This document shows positions 41,062-49,197 of a stretch of 64,000 bases of DNA, piece after piece. The position numbers and the translations under genes were made by a program. Origin of the DNA: Nitrospira sp. (GTDB taxonomy: Bacteria > Nitrospirota > Nitrospiria > Nitrospirales > Nitrospiraceae); NCBI GenBank assembly GCA_020853775.1, contig JADYYH010000105.1, positions 1 to 64,000 of the forward strand, written 5' to 3'. A model generated the notes under the pieces. The model was given only the letters and a program-made list of their open reading frames with translations. It was not told where the DNA came from and searched no databases. The first letter of the stretch is position 1. Every line of letters begins with the position of its first letter.

Positions 41062-41837
41062 ATGAGGCAGACAATTGAAGGAATGATGCCTAACCAAGCT
41101 CTTGCCAAATTCCTGGCGGCACTCAAAAAAGCGACCCGTGAGGTGCCTCAGGGCTACTTCCAGTTACCGGTGGCCGGACAAACACTGCCGATCTACCGCG
41201 AGCGAGTCTACTGTTATGAGCTGTATTACCAGCTTCGAGTGGCGCTGCCGGATGATTTTCAATTCTCCTTGGCGGGAGAAGTGGACAAGAGCGGGCATCC
41301 CATCTTCGCACTCCTCCACTAAAGCGCTGGAAGCCGGATTTTCTTGTGCATTCCGCTGGAAATATGGAAAAAAATCTTCTGGCCGTCGAAGTGAAGCCTG
41401 GTATCGCCCGGAGTTGCGACATGAAGAAAGACATCGAGACGCTCATCTCCTGTCTCAATAAAGCCAACTACGAATATGGGATGCTCCTGATCTACGGCGG
41501 GCGTCGTCCACAATGGCTTGGTAAGTTGGAGCGGTTTGCGGACTCACATACAAAGTTCCCCGATTTTCGTAATAGGCTTCTAGGAGCCTGTCCGACATTG
41601 ACCTTTCTACTGCGGCGAGCGAGGTGCGGCCATCTGCGTCGTTCTCGGCCCGAAAAAATCCTCAATGTATTCCAGTGAATACACTTCCGGTTTTTCCGAG
41701 CCTGCGGCCTTGCATCTGACCGCACCTCCCTCGTCTCGTCACGAACGGCAATGTCAGACAGGCTCCTAGTGTACTGGCACGAGGTGGCGGGTAGTTCCGC
41801 ATCCGAAGTGACTTGGGAGGAGATCATGAAAGTATAG
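41062..41837 (+). pseudogene. PD-(D/E)xK nuclease-like gene broken by a frameshift and a palindromic insertion
   Basis: Frame 1 from ATG 41062 gives MPNQALAKFLAALKKATREV and YRERVYCYELYYQLRVALPD, ending after GHPIFALLH at 41322. The sense continues in the next frame without a gap: KRWKPDFLVHSAGNMEKN and LLAVEVKPGIARSCDM. PD then E-x-K (PDFLVH ... VEVK) is the nuclease-fold signature. At 41584 a 182-bp palindromic element interrupts; removing it with one CTAG copy rejoins NRLL to VYWHEVAGSSASEVTWEE and the stop at 41837 in the same frame. So two disabling changes can be seen in about 590 coding bases. Confidence 0.75.
41584..41765. mobile_element. 182-bp MITE-like palindromic element with CTAG target duplication
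   Basis: Terminal inverted repeats GAGCCTGTCYGACATTG (left 41584-41600; right ends AATGTCAGACAGGCTC at 41765). The arms stay complementary nearly to the centre (GAGGTGCGG against CCGCACCTC; CGGAAAAA-type arms; apex GTATTCCAGTGAATAC). Flanks are CTAG on both sides (41580-41583 and 41766-41769), a 4-bp duplication of the YTAR kind known from IS5-type transposition. No transposase inside. The right flank resumes the host gene exactly in frame. Movement by a transposase encoded elsewhere is inferred. Confidence 0.78.
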
Positions 41838-41927
41838 AACAGTCAGATGCGTTAGCTGTTCATGTGGCATGTGCTAAGTGTGCGCGCTTCGTGTATTGGC
41901 CAATCTATGACCAATTGAAACAGTTCC

Positions 41928-44678
41928 CTACCCTCTGACTCTCGCCGCCGTCCCTGCCACCCTGATCCTCGCATCCACGATCTGACAGCCTTGTCCCGGC
42001 GGCAGGGCGAAGATCGGGTTCAGATCGAGCTCGACAATCTCAGACACCTCTTCGACTAAGCGCGAGAGCCTCAGCAGCAGGTTTTGAATGGCATCGACGT
42101 CGCCGGGAGGATGTCCGCGATACCCCTGCAGCAGGCGATATCCCTTGATGCTGCGAATCAAGTCAGCGGCGTCCAGCTCCGTCAGCGGCGTGATTCGGAA
42201 ACGCACGTCTCCTAAAATTTCGACATGAATCCCGCCAAGACCGAACCCGATCAAAGGGCCGAAAGAGGGATCCTGCACCATCCCAGCCATGACCTCGACG
42301 CCGTCCTTCACCATCGGCTGGATGAGTACCCCTTCCATCGCCTCAAGCGTGTGGTCTTGGGCGAGCCGCGTGGCAATGTCTTCGTACGCGCGACGAACCT
42401 CGGTTTTACTGGCGAGGTTGAGATGCACGCCGCCGACTTCCGTCTTGTGGACCAGCGTATGCGAGGCCAGTTTGACGGCAACGGGAAATCCGATCTGTGC
42501 GGCGAGCGTAGCCGCCTCTTCGGCCGTGGTGGCGAGGCCGCCGGGCGGCAAAGAAATCCCCATGCCGTTGAGAACCGCCCGTGTTTCGGTGACCGTCAAC
42601 CAACCGGGTCCGCGTGTGGCGAGGGCGTTGCGACAGACGGCATCGACGGACGGAATATCAAGATCATCGAAGTCCGGCACCATGCCGAGAGGGCGATCGC
42701 GCCACTGCACGTAGCCGGCGATTTTGCCCAGGACGCGCGCGGGGAGTTCGGGCAGGCCATAGGTGGGGATGGTTTCGTGCGGCAGCGAAAATGTGCGGTC
42801 ACGATCCGTTTCGACCATCCAACTGATAGAGACCGGTTTGTTGACCGATTGCTGCGCCCGTGCCGCCTCAATCCCTCGCGCAATGCCTTCAGCCATGGGG
42901 TTCACGTCGGTCGCCGTCACGGCGATGTATAAAATGATCAGGGCATCGATATCGTCGGAGTCCAGCAGCGCGCGGATCGCTTGCTCGTACTGCTCCGGCG
43001 TGGCGGAGGCGATCAAGTCCACCGGATTGTGCAGCGAGGCAGAGGCGGGAAGAAACGGCGAGAGTCGAGAAATGGTGGCCTGCGACAATTCAGGGACCTC
43101 GAGGCCGGCCGCCTCGCAGGCGTCCGCGCAGAGGATGGCCGGTCCCCCGGCGTTGGTTAGAATCCCGACGCGTCGTCCCTTCGGCAACGGTTGTTCGGAC
43201 AGGCCGGTGGCCAGGGCAAACATTTCCTCCAGCGTGTCGGCGCGCAGAATCCCGGTCTGCTGAAAGAGAGCGTCCACCGCGACATCATTGGCAGCCAGCG
43301 CAGCCGTGTGGGACCCTGCGGCTCGTTTGCCCGATGAGGTCCGCCCCGCCTTGAGGACGACGATCGGCTTATTCCGGCTGACACGACGGGCGATCTGCGC
43401 AAATCGCCTGGGGTTGCCGAAGGACTCGACATACAGCAGGATCACGTTGGTGGCGGAGTCCTGTTCCCAGTACTGCAGAAGATCGTTGACGGAGACATCG
43501 GCCTTGTTGCCGACGCTGACGAAGGTGGAAAGGCCGAGGTGCAATCGTTCGGAGGCGGCAACCAGAGCGAGCCCCAGGGCGCCGCTTTGCGAGGACATGG
43601 CGATGGACCCGGCGGGCGGAAAGGTGGGGGTAAACGTGGCGTTCAAGCGCACGGCGGGATCGGTGTTCAGGATGCCGAAGCAGTTGGGTCCCACCATGCG
43701 CATCCCGTGCAGCCGCACTTTCTCCAGCAACTGATCCTGCAACCGCCGCCCTTCCGCTCCGACTTCTGCAAACCCGGCCGTGATGATGACCAGGGCACGG
43801 ACTCCGATGGCGGCACATTCGTCCACCACAGACAAGACCGCATCTTTGGGCACGGCGATGACGGCGAGATCGATCGGTCCCGGTAGGTGGCGCACGCTGG
43901 GAAATGCCTGGACCCCGGCAATGTCGGACGCATGGGGATTGACGGCATAACAGCGGCCTTCAAACCGGTTGTGGCGGAGAGCTTCCAGTAACCGGTATCC
44001 GATACTCTTGGGCGCGCGGGACGCGCCGATCACCGCGACGGCGCGCGGATGAAACAGAGGATGAAGCGAGGCGATGGTCGCGACGCGTTCGCGCCATTCG
44101 GATCGTCGCACGCTCCGGTCTGTCGGGGCCAGGGACAGCTCCACTTCCATGTCCCCACCTTCAAGATGTTCTTCCATGGTGAAGCCCGACGTGGCAAACA
44201 CTTCACGCATCGCCAGATTATCGGCATGGGTGATGGCCCAGAGTTTGGTGAAGCCCTGCCGGATGGCCAGCAGCGCCAGGCGTTCGAGAAGAATGGTGCC
44301 GAGACCATGTCTATGGAGCTCGTCGTCCACGGCCATCGCCACTTCCGCTTCATGCGGGGCCCGCGTATGGTAGGAGCCAGATGCGATGATGCGCAGCGTA
44401 TCGTCGTGCCGGCGCAGGACGATCACCGTCAGACTGCGTTCCGGGCGCGAAGAATCGCAGAGCGACCGGATCACCTCGGCGGGTGGGGCGGATTCCGAAA
44501 AGAAGCGGTGGCGCGTTGCCGACGGGGAGAGGCGTTTGACGAAGCGCTGCAATTCGTCGGCGTCGCCTGGTTGTGCGATCCGTAACAGGGCCGTCGTTCC
44601 ATCGCTCAGAATGGTATGAGCCGAATCGGGGCCTTCATTCCGTAGGGGCGGAATCTGGCGGGGGCGAATACGTTGCAT
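41928..44678 (-). CDS. GNAT acetyltransferase fused to NDP-forming acyl-CoA synthetase
   Basis: 916 aa. Residues 20-185: GNAT domain (LRIAQPGDADELQRFVKRLS; acetyl-CoA loop DDELHRHGLGTILLERLA). Residues 205-330: CoA-binding domain (FHPRAVAVIGASRAPKSIGY). 340-480: ligase domain with MVGPNCFGILN and phospho-His in KRAAGSHTAALA. 690-900: ATP-grasp (LAAQIGFPVAVKLASHTLVH, HKTEVGGVHLNL). E. coli Pat/YfiQ has the GNAT at the C-terminus; here it is N-terminal. The acyl-CoA synthetase half looks complete, so the protein may make acetyl-CoA or, like Pat, acetylate lysines. Last gene of a minus-strand operon, 4 bases after the thioredoxin-CcdA gene. Confidence 0.9.
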   Translation of the reverse strand: MQRIRPRQIPPLRNEGPDSAHTILSDGTTALLRIAQPGDADELQRFVKRLSPSATRHRFFSESAPPAEVIRSLCDSSRPERSLTVIVLRRHDDTLRIIASGSYHTRAPHEAEVAMAVDDELHRHGLGTILLERLALLAIRQGFTKLWAITHADNLAMREVFATSGFTMEEHLEGGDMEVELSLAPTDRSVRRSEWRERVATIASLHPLFHPRAVAVIGASRAPKSIGYRLLEALRHNRFEGRCYAVNPHASDIAGVQAFPSVRHLPGPIDLAVIAVPKDAVLSVVDECAAIGVRALVIITAGFAEVGAEGRRLQDQLLEKVRLHGMRMVGPNCFGILNTDPAVRLNATFTPTFPPAGSIAMSSQSGALGLALVAASERLHLGLSTFVSVGNKADVSVNDLLQYWEQDSATNVILLYVESFGNPRRFAQIARRVSRNKPIVVLKAGRTSSGKRAAGSHTAALAANDVAVDALFQQTGILRADTLEEMFALATGLSEQPLPKGRRVGILTNAGGPAILCADACEAAGLEVPELSQATISRLSPFLPASASLHNPVDLIASATPEQYEQAIRALLDSDDIDALIILYIAVTATDVNPMAEGIARGIEAARAQQSVNKPVSISWMVETDRDRTFSLPHETIPTYGLPELPARVLGKIAGYVQWRDRPLGMVPDFDDLDIPSVDAVCRNALATRGPGWLTVTETRAVLNGMGISLPPGGLATTAEEAATLAAQIGFPVAVKLASHTLVHKTEVGGVHLNLASKTEVRRAYEDIATRLAQDHTLEAMEGVLIQPMVKDGVEVMAGMVQDPSFGPLIGFGLGGIHVEILGDVRFRITPLTELDAADLIRSIKGYRLLQGYRGHPPGDVDAIQNLLLRLSRLVEEVSEIVELDLNPIFALPPGQGCQIVDARIRVAGTAARVRG

Positions 44679-44682
44679 CGAA

Positions 44683-45882
44683 TCACCTCGTCAGTAGGCT
44701 CGGTTTGAGGATCAGCAGCAACCCCAGTGCGATCATGACCGCACCGCTGATGAGTTTCAACCACCGGCCTTCGCGTTCTTCCAACTTGCGACGTCCCAAG
44801 GTGACGACCGCCAACGTGACCATCAAGACATCGTCGGCGATGTAGGCGAGGTTGTAGAGACCGAGGTACGCGTAATAGTGCCAGGCGGGTAGATGATAGG
44901 TGCTCAACACCTGGGTATACAGCGTGGGGAATCCGGCCGTGCACAGTAACTCGACCATGTTGACCAGGCCCGCCAGCAGGATGACCCCGGCCAAGGCGCC
45001 GGTTCGATGTTCAGCCTGGACGATGCGGCGGATCCTCGCATAGATTCCAGGCTTGGCGGAGTCCGGAATGCTCAAGGAGAATCCCCGGCGGAACGCGAAA
45101 AAGTCCTTCACGTTCACCAGGCCGATGCCTATCGCCAGTGCTCCCAATATAAACTGGACGGCATGGGACAGGCCGATCAGCAGAAACAGGTTCAGCCAGG
45201 CCGCCATAAACGCAAAATAGATGAGCCCGCTCACCAGCACGAAGGTGCCGGAGATGAGCACCATGGCGAAGCGGTCGCGCAACGTCGCCAGCAGCGACAA
45301 GAGAAACAAGAGGACCCACATCGCACAGGGATTGAAGCCGTCGAGCAGGCCGATGGCCAGCGTGAAGAGTGGAAGCCCCAATTCGTCGGCGCTGACGCGG
45401 CCTACCCACGGCAGCACGATGCTGTCAGTCTCAGTTATCTGCGGACTTGTGCCGGTGCAGTCCGGCTGGGCGGGGCGGCAGGCGGCAAACGGTTCGGTTG
45501 CGGGCGTGGTCGGGGACTGATCCAGCATGGCGAGGAGACGCGCGCCCGTGGACCGTTCATCCTGGTACCCGACGATCAATTCTCCGTTCAGGTAGAACAT
45601 CGGCACGCCGACCACCGGCAGCGCATGGAGATGCGCCAGCCTTTCGAATCGCGCCAGTGCTTGCGGATCGCGGTCGATGTCCACGATTAGGATGCGCAGA
45701 GCGGGACGTGTCCGGCGAAGCTCTTCGAGAAACACCTTGGCCGCTTCGCAATGCGAGCAGCCGGTGCGCACGAACACTTCGAGGTCGGGGGCCGGCTCCG
45801 ACGTGAGGCCGACTCCCGGTCTCATGAAGAGACACAACAGTATCAGGCAGAGACCGAGGCTCAAGCGTTCGCGCCGAAGCAT
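44683..45882 (-). CDS. Thioredoxin/glutaredoxin-like domain fused to CcdA-type membrane domain
   Basis: 399 aa. Signal helix 8-27; residues 33-125 a glutaredoxin-like fold with redox pair CSHC in VFVRTGCSHCEAAKVFLEEL (C42, C45) and cis-Pro VPMFYLNGE. Residues 170-395: seven or eight membrane helices, with GFNPCAMWVLLFLLSLLATL near 190 and MVELLCTAGFPTLY near 315 carrying the two CcdA cysteines. CcdA/DsbD domains carry reducing power across the membrane, here probably for cytochrome c maturation, which this organism needs in quantity. The order is reversed relative to DsbD, whose thioredoxin part is C-terminal. Confidence 0.87.
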   Translation of the reverse strand: MLRRERLSLGLCLILLCLFMRPGVGLTSEPAPDLEVFVRTGCSHCEAAKVFLEELRRTRPALRILIVDIDRDPQALARFERLAHLHALPVVGVPMFYLNGELIVGYQDERSTGARLLAMLDQSPTTPATEPFAACRPAQPDCTGTSPQITETDSIVLPWVGRVSADELGLPLFTLAIGLLDGFNPCAMWVLLFLLSLLATLRDRFAMVLISGTFVLVSGLIYFAFMAAWLNLFLLIGLSHAVQFILGALAIGIGLVNVKDFFAFRRGFSLSIPDSAKPGIYARIRRIVQAEHRTGALAGVILLAGLVNMVELLCTAGFPTLYTQVLSTYHLPAWHYYAYLGLYNLAYIADDVLMVTLAVVTLGRRKLEEREGRWLKLISGAVMIALGLLLILKPSLLTR

Positions 45883-45901
45883 GCGGCCTCCGGCCCGTCC
45901 A

Positions 45902-46264
45902 CTAACTCACGAAATCGGGTGTGGCGACGGAGCGTATGTAGGACAAGACGTCCAGCATTTGCTGGTCCGTCAGTTTTCCGCGATACCCGTGCATGGGACT
46001 GAACAGCGCGCCGTTTGCGATGGTGATCAACAATTCCCAATCGGTCTTGGCGCGCGAGTTCACCGATTGAAAATTCGCCGGACGGACGATGAGATATTGG
46101 CCGTCCGGCCCGTTGCCGTCTAACTTATCGCCATGGCATCGCAGGCAGTTTTTCTCATAGATGGCTTGCCCGTCTCGCGGATTGCCCCGGTTCGTTTGTC
46201 CGGCGGCCCAGGAACTTCCGAGGATCACAAGACAGAGGGCACAGAGAATGCTGAACGTTTTCAT
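45902..46264 (-). CDS. Small monohaem c-type cytochrome
   Basis: 120 aa. Signal peptide 1-21, CLRCHGDKLDGNG near residue 40, and MHGYRGKLTDQQMLDVLSYI with a likely Met ligand near 90. Its short distance (19 bases) to the thioredoxin-CcdA gene downstream suggests co-transcription. Periplasmic electron carrier. Confidence 0.9.
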   Translation of the reverse strand: MKTFSILCALCLVILGSSWAAGQTNRGNPRDGQAIYEKNCLRCHGDKLDGNGPDGQYLIVRPANFQSVNSRAKTDWELLITIANGALFSPMHGYRGKLTDQQMLDVLSYIRSVATPDFVS

Positions 46265-46313
46265 GCGCTGGCTCCTTTACGGTTCAATGTGTCGCCACCG
46301 GACGGCCGTTAGG

Positions 46314-47171
46314 TTATCGTACCAATAACACCGGGCAAGGAACTTGATGCAAGAGTGCATGGGAAATGCTGCCCAGCAGGAAACGCTCAAGGCCTTTCCG
46401 TCCGTGCGATCCAATAATCAACAAGTCTGCCGAACGGGCGCGCTCTGTCAGGATATCAATCGGATCGCCGACCGCCACGTGTGTGCCGACCGAATAGCGA
46501 TGATTCATGACGGCGGCAGCAAGATTCTTCACCAAGTCCTCAGCCGATCGCACGGCGATACCGGTCCAGTCTTGCAGCGGGAACAGGCTGAACGGGTCGG
46601 TGGCCGGGATCGGCCGCACGACACTCACGATTGTGAGATCGACCGGATTTTTGAAGGGATGCGCGAGCAGCCAGGCTTTGATGCGCTCGGCGTCTTCATG
46701 GCCTTCGATCGCCACCGTGACTCGCTTGACCGGTCCCTCCCGTTCTTTCACGATCAAGGTCGTACAATCTGCGTGCAGCGCGACACGGTGCGACACGCTG
46801 CCCAGGACGAACTCGCCGACGCGGCCTCTTCCGCGCGCCCCGATCACGATCAGTTCCGCGCGCAGGTCTCGCGCCTGGTCCAGAATCAGCGCCGCAGGTT
46901 TGGCGAATTCGCAGACACGCGTGATCGACAGACCCTGGGAAGGGAGGAGTGTGGTGGTGTGATCCAGAAGCTGCTCGCCCGCCTTCTGCATGGCCTTGCG
47001 GAACTCGTCGTAGCCTTGCATGTTGCTCACTTCCGCGACGATCGGATATTGAAACATGCCCAGATCAATGCCGTGCACGAGGACGACCTCCTGCAGATCG
47101 TACAGGTACGAGGCTTCTCGAACGGCGGCAAACGCCTGTTCCGACCAATCGAGTGCGATCAGGACGCGCAT
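46314..47171 (-). CDS. Tandem universal stress protein
   Basis: 285 aa from ATG 47171 (AAGGAAGGA before it on the minus strand). Two Usp domains: 1-140 (MRVLIALDWSEQAFAAVREA ... ELIVIGARGRGRVGEFVLGSVSHRVA with the ATP loop G-x2-G-x9-G-S) and 150-285 (RVTVAIEGHEDAERIKAWLL ... DLLIIGSHGRKGLERFLLGSISHALLHQ, also an intact loop). Both nucleotide loops are complete, unlike the first domain of the 19669 protein. Stress role. Confidence 0.92.
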   Translation of the reverse strand: MRVLIALDWSEQAFAAVREASYLYDLQEVVLVHGIDLGMFQYPIVAEVSNMQGYDEFRKAMQKAGEQLLDHTTTLLPSQGLSITRVCEFAKPAALILDQARDLRAELIVIGARGRGRVGEFVLGSVSHRVALHADCTTLIVKEREGPVKRVTVAIEGHEDAERIKAWLLAHPFKNPVDLTIVSVVRPIPATDPFSLFPLQDWTGIAVRSAEDLVKNLAAAVMNHRYSVGTHVAVGDPIDILTERARSADLLIIGSHGRKGLERFLLGSISHALLHQVPCPVLLVR

Positions 47172-47184
47172 AATAGTCCTTCCT

Positions 47185-47778
47185 TTAAAACAACGGATGC
47201 GGCGACGTGCCGAAGGGCATGAACCGCGGTGAATCGCCGACATTGCCGCGAATGCGCCACTGTCCGTCTTCCCATGTCATGTAATGCACTTCCTCATACC
47301 AGCTGTCGATCGGCACGCGGAGGCCGCCGGTTTTAGACAGGCCTGTCAGGCTGCCTGTGCAGGTGACTTCGATGATGGTTTTGGAGCCGCTGCCGACCTT
47401 GGTCAGCCGGGAAAAGTGGTGGGTATCGGTGAGGTCCTGGAATTCATCGAACAGATTGGCCCACACCTTCCGCATGTCGGACTTCTTGAGTCCGTGATAG
47501 TCGTACTGCTCAGAATAGAGGGCCATGACGCCGTCCACATTACGAGCCCGAAGCGCCTCTTCCGCCTGTTGAAAGGTTTTCAGCACCGCGTTTGTCGTCG
47601 CCTGATCGAGATCTGCCGCTGCGCCGGGAAGGAGCCGAACTTCTGCCTGGGCAACCGGTAGCAGAGCGACCATCACCAGGAGTCCACCCGTCAGGCACGC
47701 GCTCCATTGACTCCATCTCCGACGCCGTTCACCCATGCGGTCCTCGTTTCGGTTGCGTCCGATCATTGCTGCGGTCAT
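47185..47778 (-). CDS. Secreted NTF2/SnoaL-like protein
   Basis: 197 aa; a later Met (about residue 5 or 15) could also start. Signal peptide about 25-45 (LTGGLLVMVALLPVAQA). The mature domain is NTF2-like: VLKTFQQAEEALRARNVDGV MALYSEQYDYHG with the terminal WEDGQWRIRGNVGDSPRF. Such domains bind small ligands or act as enzymes; no function can be named. Ends 13 bases before the stress gene start. Confidence 0.75.
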   Translation of the reverse strand: MTAAMIGRNRNEDRMGERRRRWSQWSACLTGGLLVMVALLPVAQAEVRLLPGAAADLDQATTNAVLKTFQQAEEALRARNVDGVMALYSEQYDYHGLKKSDMRKVWANLFDEFQDLTDTHHFSRLTKVGSGSKTIIEVTCTGSLTGLSKTGGLRVPIDSWYEEVHYMTWEDGQWRIRGNVGDSPRFMPFGTSPHPLF

Positions 47779-47787
47779 CAGGCGTCC

Positions 47788-48282
47788 CTATCCGGTCCAC
47801 GTAATCCGGATAAAGTCCTCGTCCTGGTCGTACTGAATATCCAATTGGCCATGGTGCGAATGTTTCAGCGCTTCACCGATGCGTCGGGGCAGGTGCGCAT
47901 CGGTCGTAAGGACGACAAGATCCTCAGCCCGGTCCTCGATTGTCATAATGCGCGCCAGGGGATAAGCCTTTTTTTCTTCTGCTTCCGTATTACGGATGAT
48001 GCCCATCACCTGATCGCGATGCTGCGCCTTGTACGGCCCTTTCAAGGTGACGAACCCCTTGGGATTCTTGTCCTGGATGCGGAGGCAGGCCGGACAGGTG
48101 ATCTGTTCGGCATTCGCCGGCCTGGTGTCCCATGTCCAGCGACCTTTGTGGTACAAGGCCCCGCAGGTCTTGCAGACGGTGGGCTCCTTGAGTTTGCCCG
48201 GCAACTTGTATGAATCGTGCTTATATTCCTCGACGAAACGATCGCGACGCGCGCTATGGCCGCCCTCTGGTTGGTTGTTCAT
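47788..48282 (-). CDS. BCAM0308-type zinc-ribbon protein
   Basis: 164 aa from ATG 48282 (GAAGGGA before it). SARRDRFVEEYKHDSYKLPG is the start typical of BCAM0308-like proteins, followed by two CxxC knuckles: CKTCGALYHKGRW near residue 38 and CPACLRIQDKNP near 64, a zinc site. The C-terminal half (ARIMTIEDRAEDLVVLTTDA) resembles an NMD3-like beta region. Function unknown; often near polyphosphate, stress or phosphoribosyl genes. Confidence 0.8.
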   Translation of the reverse strand: MNNQPEGGHSARRDRFVEEYKHDSYKLPGKLKEPTVCKTCGALYHKGRWTWDTRPANAEQITCPACLRIQDKNPKGFVTLKGPYKAQHRDQVMGIIRNTEAEEKKAYPLARIMTIEDRAEDLVVLTTDAHLPRRIGEALKHSHHGQLDIQYDQDEDFIRITWTG

Positions 48283-48329
48283 CACAGACAGTCCCTTCTT
48301 TGCTGGTGTGCCGCTGGTGGCACCTTGGA

Positions 48330-48983
48330 TCATGAGTTCGAGATCAATGCCTCCTCAGCCAGATTGAGATACTGCAACACCTCCCGGTCTTCGACCTGTT
48401 CGAAATCCCGGTAGAAATTTCCGACGGCAAAAAAGGGCTCGGGAACCCGGAGCACCACCAACTGATCGACCAGGGTGCGGGCCTCCTGAATCGTGCTGCG
48501 AGGGCCGACCGGGATCGCGCCGATAATGCGGCGGGGGTGCGCCTGGCGCACGGTCGCGACGGAGGCAAAGAAGGTGGCGCCGGTGGCCAAGCCGTCGTCC
48601 ACAATAATGACGGTCCGGTCTTTGAGCGAGGGAAAGGGGCGACCTTGCCGGTAGAGAGCCACACGCCGGGCGACTTCTTTTTGTTGCACCTGCACGGCGG
48701 CGGCCAGGTCGCGATCCGTCAGGGATAGACCGGACAGGGCTTCCTGATTCCAGTAGACCGCTCCCGTCTCGCTGACCGCGCCCAGTGCATACTCAGGGTT
48801 TCCCGGCGCGCCGATCTTCCGGGTGATGAGCACGTCGAGCGGAAGATGCAAGGCCAGGCTCAACTGATAAGCCACCGCGACACCCCCGCGCGGAAGCGCA
48901 AGCAGGATGCCGTCGGGATCGTTGCGAAACGCGACAAGCTCCTGCGCCAGCAGTTCACCGGCTTCTTCACGGTTCTTAAACAT
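48330..48983 (-). CDS. Phosphoribosyltransferase-domain protein
   Basis: 217 aa from ATG 48983, GGAAGGGAG upstream. FKNREEAGELLAQELVAFRN and GILLALPRGGVAVAYQLSLA with DVLITRKIGAPGNPEYALGA are the pattern of the stress-linked PRTase proteins found near dienelactone-hydrolase or stress genes. The PRPP loop is VIIVDDGLATGAT near 135. Substrate base unknown. Ends 47 bases before the zinc-ribbon gene. Confidence 0.88.
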   Translation of the reverse strand: MFKNREEAGELLAQELVAFRNDPDGILLALPRGGVAVAYQLSLALHLPLDVLITRKIGAPGNPEYALGAVSETGAVYWNQEALSGLSLTDRDLAAAVQVQQKEVARRVALYRQGRPFPSLKDRTVIIVDDGLATGATFFASVATVRQAHPRRIIGAIPVGPRSTIQEARTLVDQLVVLRVPEPFFAVGNFYRDFEQVEDREVLQYLNLAEEALISNS

Positions 48984-49035
48984 CACTCCCTTCCCCGACA
49001 GGTGTGGTAATCGATGCGTCAAGCTCCCAGTCGAC

Positions 49036-49182
49036 TTACCATAATCCGCTTGTGACCCCGACGCCGATTAGAAACAGCGCGGCCACGATCACGAGTACCA
49101 TCAGCCACCAGTGGTGATGGGTTTCCTCCGGGTGCCAATGCATTTCCCAGGGGATATCCAGATAGCGAGGATGCTTGAACAT
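49036..49182 (-). CDS. Tiny His-rich single-span membrane protein (48 aa)
   Basis: Minus-strand ATG at 49182 has AAAGGAG 7 bases upstream; TAA at 49036-49038. The peptide begins MFKHPRYLDIPWEMHWHPEE with THHHWW following, then one membrane helix (about 26-44) ending SGLW. The N-terminal half carries six histidines before the helix and could bind metal. It lies 15 bases after the hsp20 stop, so it is probably in the same transcript. Family not recognised. Confidence 0.7.
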   Translation of the reverse strand: MFKHPRYLDIPWEMHWHPEETHHHWWLMVLVIVAALFLIGVGVTSGLW

Positions 49183-49197
49183 GGGCGCTCCTTTCGT

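Noticed and set aside
41062-41700. Programmed frameshift as explanation for the nuclease-like gene
   Set aside because: No slippery heptamer or stimulating structure at 41310-41325, and the gene is also interrupted by an insertion, so decay is the simpler reading.
46344-47222. 292-codon plus-strand frame opposite the universal stress gene
   Set aside because: Shadow frame of a clear two-domain Usp gene.
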